Shown piece after piece: positions 47,358-59,800 of a DNA stretch of 64,000 nt. The notes beneath the pieces were generated by a model. The model worked only from the letters and a program-made list of their open reading frames with translations. It had not been told where the DNA came from and made no database searches. Each line of letters opens with the position of its first letter. The stretch's first letter is position 1. The stretch is taken from assembly GCA_916610825.1 (NCBI GenBank), contig OU744450.1, positions 26,766,350 to 26,830,349 on the forward strand, written 5' to 3'. Position numbers and translations under genes: made by a program. Source of the stretch: Haliclystus octoradiatus (lineage: Eukaryota; Cnidaria; Staurozoa; Stauromedusae; Haliclystidae).

Positions 47358-47813
47358 AGTTAATAGTGTATATTTTCTTTTGGTTAACTTACTGCATTTT
47401 GTTTAACTTTTAATCCTTCCTACCCTTCGTTGTAAAAGTTTTGATAAAATGTGATGGTTTGGTTTATGCTGATGATCGTTTGTTCTGTTTGGAATGTGCG
47501 TCTTGCCAGAACAAAAGGCGGCGCGTTTTCACAATGCGTCAAATGAGTCAACCTCACTTCTGCGCATGTACGGAAATAATCTCACGATTGCCAAATACAA
47601 TTAAAACCAAACGTAAGGAAAACATGTACGAATACAAACTCAGTTAATCAGAAGCACCACATACCTTCTGTTGAATATTTCTATTAAGGACTTTGATCAA
47701 TTTGAAAATGCTCGTTTTATTTAAATGTTTTCTAAAAATATTCAAGGCGGGGCAAAAATAACAACCTCGTTTACAAATTTTACAAAATAACAACTTAACG
47801 AGGGTTTTTCGTA
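47358..47813. promoter_or_regulatory. Divergent promoter ADAM10/SKIV2L
   Basis: 456 bp between start codons. The SKIV2L start codon lies within AATGGCGG (47813-47820), the YY1-type motif that often overlaps start codons near transcription starts. Confidence 0.6.
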
Positions 47814-50800
47814 ATGGCGGTCGATTTGAAAAATGAAGGTAAATAATTTTGATTAAAATTACTTGCTTCCCTAAACATTTTATTCTTTGTTTGTATTTGT
47901 GTAGAACTTTCTTGTACTTTAGATAACTGACACCCCCTCTCACTATTATCATTGTTAGTAATCTGACTATCGTTTAACTTTAGCGTATGTGCAACTGATT
48001 TATTATTAACTCTCAGTCTACTAAGTTCACTTCAAGTGATTAATAGGCTACTTACTAGTACTTAGTCTTCAATCGATGTAAACAACCATTATCATCACAT
48101 TTGAACTGAAAAAAAATAATCTGGTTTTCTAAATTTATAATAAAATATCAATTCCTGATCAAATCTCATTTCTCCTATAAATTGTGGTTTTATAATTAAA
48201 ACCAAGCCTGCCACTTGGCAATTGCTAATCTGCAGCTTGTATGGCCGTATGACAGAGCCACCCCCAAGATTATATTTCAAGCCTCTCAAAGTTTTTTTGC
48301 TGGGAACCCTATTTCTGCTAAATTTCATCTGTAGAATATTTTTACGCCCATGGAGTTCAGGTAAAAATCCGTTAAAGCGCCTGCGGTCCCTCCCCAAGAT
48401 CTCGTTGAAACGTGCCCGGCCTTCTCTGCAAACTGGGCCATTCAGACTTGACAAGCATGATCATATGAAATAGAATTGTTGGAATATGCGCCGTTGTCTC
48501 CAGCTCATTTTTTATAGCCTATCAAACTCTAGATTGAGAGGGTGGATTTGTTATAAGAATACATAATGTATGTAAGTCTGTCGGTTTGGCTTTGGTCTAT
48601 AGCAATTTAGCTCTCTTATGAACTGGAATGTTTGGGTCATTATTGTTAGCCAGTTTGCAGAGAAGGCGCGTTTCTACAAGGTCTTCGGGGCGACTACGAA
48701 ATATTGCCCGCAGGCGAAAAATATATTTTATAGATAAATAGTTGGCCTAGTAATAGGGTTTCCGTAAAATTTTTCGTGGGTTGCTGGATATGCTTGAAAT
48801 ATTATCTCAGGGGCGGCTGTGGCGTACTCTGCAGAATGGGTTGTCAGAAGTTGATATTTTTTTAATTCTTAAAATATTAATCTGGAAATTTTCATTTATA
48901 CTATTTTAATGATAACAAGAAGTCGGGGACATACTTTTCGGAGTTCAGATTTCAAAAGAGTTTATAGATTAACAATAGTTAGGCTAATAATATATAGGCC
49001 TAATATGGTTACAGTATCTTAATATCAGATAAATGGTTGGTCAAATGTCATAGAGCGGTAAACAATAATAGGAACTACGATAATTGAAGTCAAGGATTGC
49101 ACATTCATCTTTGTTCCCTTATGATGCAGATTCAGTTTACATTATATATGATCAAATGGTCTACAGAAGTACAGATATTAGGCCTATTATTGTTCTCTAT
49201 GTCTAACACGGGAAATCATAATCTGTAAAATACCAATTAGAGTGTCAGTCGTGAATTGACTCTTTACTGACTGATTTTTAATGTGTTATTCTAAAAGTGA
49301 TCATTTTGACGGCCACTGTTTTCGTAGTTGGCTAGATCAAATGGTAATTATTAATTTGACTGTGTGATAGATCTAGTTAATCCTGACAGTGAATCAATTG
49401 GTTCAGTGAATTGATGGTTGGTTTTCCACAATTATTACAAACTACTAAATGCTTTATTAATTATTTTTTTCCATTGAAGATGAAGGATTCAAGGAAGAGC
49501 CTCTTGGATTTGAAATCATTGAAACTGGTTGCATGGGAAATTTCTCTCTGTTCCATACAAATAAGCAATCACCCCTATTCCCATCCACCGTGAGTAGGCC
49601 TACATCAGTTGAATGCATACTAGATATTTGTCTTAAATACATATGGAAACAGTTCATGAATCATGTTGAATGACCCAATTTTCATGAACTGTTAATGAAT
49701 TATTCATGAACAGTTCATTGACTGTTCATGAAAAGTTTATGAAAAGTGCATGATAAATAGATCATTTTTATAGTTTATGGGAAATTTTGTCAATTTGCCA
49801 ATTTATTTATAACGTTTTACAACTTGATAATCCAAATATTTTTATCATAAACGTTTGTGTATATAACTAATCAACTTCATTTATTATCATCATCATCATC
49901 ATCAGAAATTGTAACCTAAGGAAACTAACCATTATGAAACCTTTGAAATGATTATGCCTAGGCTACTGATAGGCCTACAATTAATTCTTCAAAGAACAAA
50001 CATTGTCAATTTTAATATGGAAATATCTATTATTTACAAAACCTGATATTGAAAAGGCTCAGTTTGAGTCTACTCTGAAGCGTTTTTTTGATACTGTATA
50101 ATGTTCTACTCTAAGCTATACTAAAATTATTATTTTAACGTTGAGAACACAATGTGATGGTATAACTAGCAACGATAATTCAAGAGAAGGCCGGCAACAT
50201 GCAATGATAGATGATATACGTATTTTGTCTGTTTCTAATTCGATGATGATGATGACGACGCTAACCTTGCAGTTTCTATCAATCTGCTTCAATGGCCAGG
50301 ATTACTTCATTCATTTTTTTTCTTCTCACTTTATAATTAGCTTCCATCTGGCCTGCCTCCTGTTCTTGATGATATTGAATCTGAACTTGAAAACATTTTG
50401 ACATCTCCAGAAAAAACAGCAGTACATTCTATTGAAAAATGCCTCAAGTAAGTCACAGAAAATGATCCAATCAACAGGTGACTCTACTCTCAAAACTGTA
50501 TTCGGTTAAATCTTCTGTCATAATGCCTAATTGATCTTACATGAAAGAAGTGATTCCTTAAATTATGATTATACTTTCTCATCATTAAATTGTATGAGCA
50601 TTGAATAACCATATCTTGATTTTCTCAACCTCTCACTATTATAACCCCCCAGTTTGTGAACGTCAAATTTTAAAATAATAAATTTAGACGGTAACGCCCT
50701 AGGCCCTACCAAAGGCACCCGTACCACTCCTCTATTTCTAGGGGATGGGCTCTTTTTGCTGAGAGTAATGATTTTAAACTCTCTTAGTGATCTCAGCCGC

Positions 50801-53800
50801 GACACTGCAGATCAATTTCAACAGATTTCATGGCAGATCTAAATGCCTCGATTGTCAATGCGCAAAGATGCGCCGCAGCTACTCACAATGTAATTCCCTA
50901 TGAACCATTCTACCCGCCATCCTTAGATGGTACTCATTTGATGTTTTAGATAAAGTCAAAGCTGAGTTAACCTTTGGGGATTTGAACCACAGTCGATCAG
51001 ATGTGATCCGATTTAAAGTTTGGTTGCTCTACCATCTGAGCTAATCCCAGTGTCTAATGGCCCCATTGCCATGAGCTGTTCATGAATGTGTTAGGTTTGT
51101 CATGGGGGTTAGATCTATATCTAACTTGATATAATTATATAATTTTAGGTGATTTGAGCCATTGTATTATTTGGTTCTTACAATAGGATTGTTTTTAATG
51201 TCAAGTTTACAATCTTTTACTTGATAGATTTCAATCGCGTGAAAGGAAACCTATTGATTTGCTGAATGCCACACCTTTTCCAACAAATGCTTCAATTGAA
51301 ATGGAGCGAGATTCTAAAACGGGTGAATTGCTTGGTTTCAAGGAGGTGAGGATGCTTGGGTATAGTTAGATCAATTACTCTTTAAAGATCTTTGAACGAC
51401 CACTGCAATATGCAAATCATAATCTTCTATTGCTTGTTTCTGCTTTAATCAAAATCTCCCCATCATTAGGGAATGTGTTGAGAATTCCTTAATTTTCCCT
51501 TAAAATCAATAATTTTACGACACGTGAGACAAACACAAACAGCAGCCAATTAATTCAGGGATCAATAAATTCATTTGATTAGTTTATAAAATCCGTATAT
51601 ATTATTCTTATGCTTAGCTAATCAGCCAAATATATATATTTACTTAATGTCAAACATTATTTTTATTTTAACCATGTAATACGCCATTTGAATTTACTAC
51701 CGGATGATGTCGTTTGTGCAAATTCTCTCAGCACATTTAAATGTTCACTTTCATGTTTTATGGATAATAATAACTAATATAACTGTCATTAAATTTATAA
51801 CATGGTATAAGAGCGTTGAATAAATGCCTTTACTATTCCAATAAAGACACATATATATATATATATATGTATATAGCCTTGCCAAAATTTATATATTCAA
51901 TTGTTGTTAGATTAGTTTGAAAGCTAATCAGCTTTGTATTATAACAAAATTGATCTGATCAAGCTGATTGGTTCAGAGTTATGACGCCAAACCACCGCAA
52001 AAGTTTTTTTTACAGTTTATAGATTCGTAATTTCATAAATCGATTCATGGAAATGTAATTGATTAATTGATGAATCGAAACCCTTCACTGCACCTTATCA
52101 ACGCAGAATAAAACCAAGTTTCGATCTTATATAAGTTATGTAAGTTATAATGCAAGCAATTGACGCCCAGTTTCCTATGAGCTATTGATGTTTGGCGCAT
52201 TCGAGTCACTTCAGGAGAAAAAACTTGCAGGCAATAATCGCTTGTGATACGGGGTAATTATCGTAAGAAATCATTATAATATTTGGATATTTTTATAGTT
52301 CCTATGTACGTTGTTCCCACTACTGTTATAGGCATATGCTTAATAATTAGAACAGACATTGTTTATTTTTATTTTCAGGTTTTAATTGATAGTCATGGTC
52401 AAACTGCAAGTAACTCAATGTCACTATCACGTTTACCAGGCGAATTTATAGATTTAATTAAAGGCAAAACTACAAATTTACCATTTTTACCAGGTATATA
52501 CCTATTATATTCAACAAGCTTTTATTTTAAATTATATAACTGATAGTAGTAACAGTCAACACAACCTCTCTATGATAAATTAATAATTCACTGATTGCGT
52601 TCCAAATTTCCATGACAGCTCATCAACATTTTGTCAACCAATCATCAGATGGTTGATAAAATTAGTTTAAAGTTCAAATTTTATTAAAATGATGCAAACT
52701 ATTAACTATTATATCCACCACTTAGAAAAATGCATAAAGTTCATGGACTGTTCATGAACACCTTCTAAAAAGTTCATTAACAGTTCATGAACTAGAAGAG
52801 TAAATGGTCAAATTTTCATGAACTCTTTCGTGAACTGTTTTAACAGGGGCAGTTATCACTGTATAGTCAAGTCACGCAAGGTCAAACGATTTTCTTTTCA
52901 AGTTTATTTAATAAATAAATTGCTTATATTTCAGGTGGCCTACCAATTATACCTAAACACGTTGAAAATTTACAGAAAGACAAAGAATTGGACTTTAGTT
53001 CTGGTTTGTGATAATCAATATTTTTTATTTGAATAATTTAACAGAATAGGAAATTTTGTACTGCATAGAATAATCCAAAATATTCAGAATGTTTCCAGTT
53101 CGGCAGAGGTCAAATAATCATATTTGAAGATTAAGAACTACTTAAGCATTGTTGTGATGACAGGAAGATGGTTAGGAGGTTGTTAGGTGTTATGCTGCGT
53201 AGAATACAGTCACATTGACTTAATATGTCTTTGTTCTTTAGTGATATCTCCATGGAAACATAAGAGAATCATTTATTGGAGGCGCTCTAAAAAGGATTGA
53301 TTTCGGTTCAAAAGTGATTCAAAAATCATTCCAACAGATTGTAAGCAATATTCAACTGCTATAGTCACACAACCCCAAGATTTTTGTGTTGGAAATAATA
53401 TACTAGATTCATGGACATCTGAAAACAGCTTATAGGTAGGCTAGCCTTAAGAATGAGTCATCCACTTCCTTAGGTTAATTCAAAGATTAGAAGTAAACCG
53501 TAATAAATGTTTTAACGAAGTGTTATTGAAATTTGACATCCAATCCAAATAGTTAATTTATTTCATTAATTAAAATAGTACATTAATTTAACTGTACATT
53601 TTTTTCGCTTTGCAAAACATAAATTAATAAAAATTGAAACCTGTCCGAACCATCACTGAAAACAACAATTGTAAATTTGTAATGATATATAACTCGAATA
53701 TTTTACTTGAATAATATAAATAATGATTTTGTTGTTTGTTTTGTTTCAGGGCTGCTTTCCATTCCTCCTGGGTTTAAGAATGCTGTTCAACTTCCGAATG

Positions 53801-56800
53801 ACAAATTGGGTATGTTGATCTAATGTCTGGCATATTTATTGGGCGAATTACACTGTTGCAAGCTTAATAGATTAATATCCAAAATTGGTCAATCATCTAG
53901 ACAAAAATCAAGCAGTTAAAATGTTGGTTCATTTTCAAAGCTGTATATAGGCCTTCTGCTCCGTTTTTTCTAAGCGTTATGGCAGAGTTTTTATTGAAGA
54001 AGCTTTAAATGATCAACGTTCATCATACATTAGAAGAGCGTATGTGTAGTAACATTCAATATAAAATCCAGTATTTGATCATCAGTAGTGAAACATGCGT
54101 ATCTGAACAGTAAGCAATAAAGTGTAGCTATAGATCAATACATACATTGGAGCCTGATTATAACAAGCAGCTAATTTAGAGGTAGACAAAGTGACCACTA
54201 ACTGCAGGTGGCCTTTATAGACAGTGTTGATTCAACAGAATATTATCTTTAAGACATACAAAGAATGACCACTATACTTGTAACACAACTTATAACAAGC
54301 ATCTACATGACTTTCTTGCTCATGAAGTGTTTTTGAAAACTCCTGATCAAATTGGAAATTCTCATTCATGATCTTAAGTACGAATTATAAGATCAATTTT
54401 GTTTTCAAACCTAGTTTTGCCATGGTGATTTGGCGTCATAACTCTAAGCCAATCAGATTGATTGAATAAATTTTGTTGTAATACAAAGACAGGTGATCGC
54501 TGTGTAGCCTAGATGTGATCGTTATAACAGGTTTTACTATATCTGGGTTGTTATTAAAATTCACAGATGTTGCTGAGGGAACCACTCCTGTAATCAACAA
54601 ACCATTGCATATTAGTTCATTTCTTGCGTTGGATTTTGATGGCTTGGATCTAAGTGATGATGATGATGATCAATTAAACATGATTGAAAATGAGGACAAA
54701 ATAACACAACCACAAATATCACCTGTACAAACAGAAGAGTATGTAGAAGTGATAATGCAGGTAAAATATATCAATTTTTATTATTTTCAATATTAAGTTA
54801 AATGAAAGAGTAGAGTTTTGGTTTTATTTCTTTATTGAAATTACAATTGAATTTGATATTTTTAATAATCGTATCGGTAGGCCTACTGTTGAAAAACTTT
54901 TGTTATGTAAACGGTTTTTGAATAAGTGATGATGATGTTGATATAAGATATATATCTTGAGTTCAATCCCTGGCAGGCGTCAGGAAGTGCATGCATCAAT
55001 AAAATGTTCAAAATCTTCTAAAAAATATCAATCAATCAACCAGCTACCCCGGTGAAAAAAGTTTACCTGGTTTGTGTATGATTTAGAAGAAAAAATGCTG
55101 CGCTGGAACATAGAACTCATAGTAGGCCTTGGGTCTATGATTGATTACAAATTAAATATTTCAAAAGAAGCGTTTGACACTTCTTGCTTTATTTATTTGA
55201 AACTATTTTCTACTTCTTAGACTATTTCGACCGCTGCAGATGGTTCCACTGTTGATTCCCATTTAGCTGATAAAATCGAAGAAGAGCAACCTGTCTGGGC
55301 AATCGTGCATGATACTTCAGAACGAGTAAAAGATTTCAATAAACAGATTCCTGACTTGGCACACAAGGTAAAACAAATTTATACTTACTGTGATGCTTAT
55401 TTATCATTGTTGCAAACAGTATTTCCACTGCACTACCACTACATCGTTCTTCTGCTAAGCACAATAACGTTAAATGCTCTTATTGATCTCAGTTGCGACA
55501 TTGCAGATCAATTTCAACATATTTCATGGCAGATAGGCCTTGATTGTCAATATGCAACGATTCACTGCAGCTACTCACAGTGCAATTCCCTCTGAACCAT
55601 TCTATCCGCTATCCTTAGATTTGATGGTTTAGATAAAGGCAAGGCTGATGAGTTGACCATCAGAGTGATGTTTTGATACTTTTATTCTGCAGCACGTTGA
55701 TTTCTGACTTACTTCATACAGACTTCTGACGATGCTAATGTCGGATGTTGTTTTCTAGTTTGAATTATTCATTAGTTACCTGATTTGTATATGATTAATA
55801 TAAATTAATAATACCCGGTATGTGATAATATTATCACCTCTTTAAAACATGCGAAGGCGCATATTTTGAGTTAATATCTTATTCTTGAATTATGTTTCAC
55901 TGAAAATGTTTTAATTCAGTAAATTTAAAAATTATATCCCTAGGCCTGGGCTGTCTAACAATTTTATTTATTTTATTTTAGTGGCCGTTTGAATTGGATA
56001 CGTTTCAAAAACAGGCCATCCTCCATCTTGAAAAACATGAAAACGTTTTTGTGTCAGCCCATACGTCTGCCGGTAAAACAGTTGTTGCTGAGTATGCCAT
56101 TGCGCTGGCAAGGAAACACATGACCAAGTAAGGATCAATTAAAATTCAAACAGTATATCGCCATATCAGATGTTATAAATTGGTAGGGTTATATTAGGCT
56201 TGTGGTATGCGCCAATTAAAATCCAGTTAGCGATGACTTATTCTCGTCAGAATGCAAAACATGATGTTATTAGACATGTTGTTGATTAATTTGTTTTGTT
56301 TACTCAAGGGCTGTTTACACTTCTCCAATCAAAGCTCTATCAAATCAAAAATTTAGAGATTTCAGAAACACATTTGATGACGTTGGGTTGATCACGGGAG
56401 ATGTTCAAATCAAGACAGACGCAGCATGTCTCATCATGACCACTGAGATTCTAAGGTGTGTTTTTATATCAAGATTGAAGATTAAAGATTATATGATTGA
56501 TGTGTTCTGGGGCTTGGATGATAAGATGAATGTAATTAGTATTTGCATTAAACCTGCTAGAAATCCTGTCATCACCCAAACGATCACTCACACTGATTGC
56601 TAGTGGAATATTACCAAATAATACAAATTTACAAAGTGTGCACTGTTGAAAATGTAGAGGGGGAGTTAAAAAGAAATGTAATTAACAAAGTTACAAGGCC
56701 GAAATGATTTTTTTTTAGCTTTTTGAGTGTCTCACTATTCTCGCTCGAGTGCACTCATTTTCAATAGTGCATGGCATGTTGTGCATTATTTGATTTATGA

Positions 56801-59800
56801 AACAAATGAGCTTGCATGATAGAGAGGAACGACCTGAACACTTTGCTATTCCATTAATCCAAACTATAAAAACTATTTTATCATGTTGTGCATATGTCAT
56901 ATTGTATCACAACCCGTTAATGGCAGCCACCTATACATACGCTTCATTCCACATAAAATTTGGAACTCCTATAAATTGACCTCTATCGGCAAGTGGTTGG
57001 TATGTAGAGGGACCCGTTATAAAAGATTGACTGATCTCGTAATTAAGTATTTTAATATATTTGCAGATCAATGCTTTATAATGGATCTGATGTAATCCGT
57101 GATATTGAATGGGTGATTTTTGATGAAGTTCATTACATCAATGATGCCGAGGTAATTCCGTTTGATTTGCATTTAATTTGTGTCCTTTCACGCAGAAGGT
57201 TTATAATAAGTTATATTGCTTTATTATTCAAAATTTGTTTCCATCTAAAATTCATGCCATCATACTTGGCAGTGATTCACATTACAATGATATAAATAAT
57301 AATAATAATGTTATATTTTCAGTCATTTGTGACCGAGTGTACATATCTTTTTAATTTGACACATTTTGAATAGTCTTTGTGGCACCCATTATCCTTAAAT
57401 ATACTGTAATCGTCATATACCCTGAGAAACAATGTTCATGAGTACATGACAAAAGTTCATGAACTTTCAGGCAATTTCAAATTCATGAACTGTTCATGAA
57501 CTGTTTATGAACCAACAAAATATGTTCATGAACTTTCAGGCAATTTCAAATTCATGAACTGTTCATGAACTGTTTATGAACCCGCAAAATATGTTCATGA
57601 ACTGTTCATGAACCCACAAACTATGTTCATTAACTTTCAGGCAATTTCAAGTTCATGAACTGTTCATGAACTGTTTACGAACCCACAAAATATGTTCATG
57701 AACTGTTCATGAACCCACAAACTATGTTCATTAACTTTCAGGCAATTTCAAGTTCATGAACCAGTTCAAGAACTGGTCCATGAAATGTTTATGAACTCTT
57801 CTTGACTGTTCATGAACTGTTAATGAACCCAAAAAATATGTTCATGAACTTTCGGGCAATTTCAAATTCATGAACCAGTTCAAGGACCGGTCCATGAAAT
57901 GTTTATGAACTCTTCTTGGCTGTTCATGAACTGTTCGTGAACCCACAAAATATGTTCATGAACTTTCAGGAAATTTCAAATTCATGAACCAGTTCAAGAA
58001 CCGGTCCATGAAATGTTTATGAACTCTTCTTGACTGTTTATGGACTATTCGTGAACCCACAAAAAATGTTCATGAACTTTCAGGCAATTTCAAATTCATG
58101 AACCAGTTCAAGAACCGGTCCATGAAATGTTTATGAACTCTTCTTGACTGTTCATGAACTGTTCGTGAACCCACAAAATATGTTCATGAACTTTCAGGAA
58201 ATTTCAAATTCATGAACCAGTTCAAGAACCGGTCCATGAAATGTTTATGAACTCTTCTTGACTGTTTATGGACTATTCGTGAACCCACAAAAAATGTTCA
58301 TGAACTTTCAGGCAATTTCAAATTCATGAACCAGTTCAAGAACCGGTCCATGAAATGTTTATGAACTCTTCTTGACTGTTCATGAACTGTTCGTGAACCC
58401 ACAAAAAATGTTCCTGAACTGTTTTTTTGTCACAGGGGATGGTATTTTAATGTTGATCCATTGGATTACAATATTCAATTCCTTGTATGATATTTTATTA
58501 AAATAATTACAGTCAAACCTGTTATAGGGGCCACCTCTAGCAACGGCCACCTATCTGTCTACAGTGATCACTCTTGGTATGTTTAAAAATAGTATTTTCT
58601 ATTGAAGTAACCCTGTATATAAAGGCCACCTGCATATAGTGGTCGCTTTATCTACTTATCGTACAGTCTGCCTGTTACATACAGTGTTGTGCTTTTGTTT
58701 GTAGAGAGGTGTTGTTTGGGAGGAAGTGTTGATTTTGCTACCAAAACACATCAGTATCATCCTGTTGTCTGCAACAGTACCAAACACCTATGAATTTGCA
58801 GACTGGATTGGGTAAGCTACATTTTAGTCTTATAAATTGGTTATTCACTAAAAACATTATAGGAATAACTAATTAATAGAATCAGTGACAGCTCCGTTTT
58901 GTGGGATTGGACTCACCCTGCAAAACATTTGTTGAGTTCATCAACTGTTTTGCACAGCAGCACAGGGGCACAGTTACTCCCAGACTGTTGTACTATGCGT
59001 GATTGCTTGAGCTGCTCAACTATACTGTCTCAACCAGCAAGTGGTAGAGCAAGACTCACAAAAGGTTGCTCTTTCCGAAAAACAGCTTCATTGAAATTAA
59101 AAATAACAGCTAAATACTGTAGCTACTAATTTCATTCCTTTTACTATCAAATGATTGGTTTTCTTTTAATACATTAATTCTTCTTGCAGAAAAACCAAAC
59201 AGCAAAAGGTCTATGTCATCAGTACAAACAAACGTCCTGTCCCTCTTGAACATTTCCTTTTCACTGGGAACAGCAGAAAGACTATCAATGAAATGTTTCT
59301 TTTGGTTAATTCTGCGGGTAAGTTGTCAACAATGGGATACAAATCAGCACAAGACTCATTAAAACAGAAACAGACAAAGGGAAAGGATTCTGGTACAACA
59401 GGATACAAACCTCGTAATCCAAAACAGGTATTACCTAAGCATCATTATCTATAATCAGTATACGTACACAAACGTCAGTTAATGTTACTAACGGAAATGT
59501 CTGCTTCAAATTTTACACAGAAATCTTTATAACACTGTCTTTCCAACTAAAAGACCAACAAGTCAGTTCAATTCAAAGCTGTGTTCAATTTTATTTAGTC
59601 CTTCACAGGAAATTAGCAGCAGACCATCTTCTGATTTGACAGAAGCTACAGATAATGATTTTTGCATTGTAATCCGGATTGTTAGTGCTTTCAGTTTATA
59701 TTATTATGTTCAAAATGTGTAAGGTCTTGTTTATACACTGTTATATATGCTCACATTCAGAGGAGGGGGTGTATTTCTCGCTTTGCCCTACAAAATAGGC

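Noticed and set aside
48095-48454. 119-residue minus-strand frame
   Set aside because: It covers the arm of an inverted repeat and resembles no protein family.
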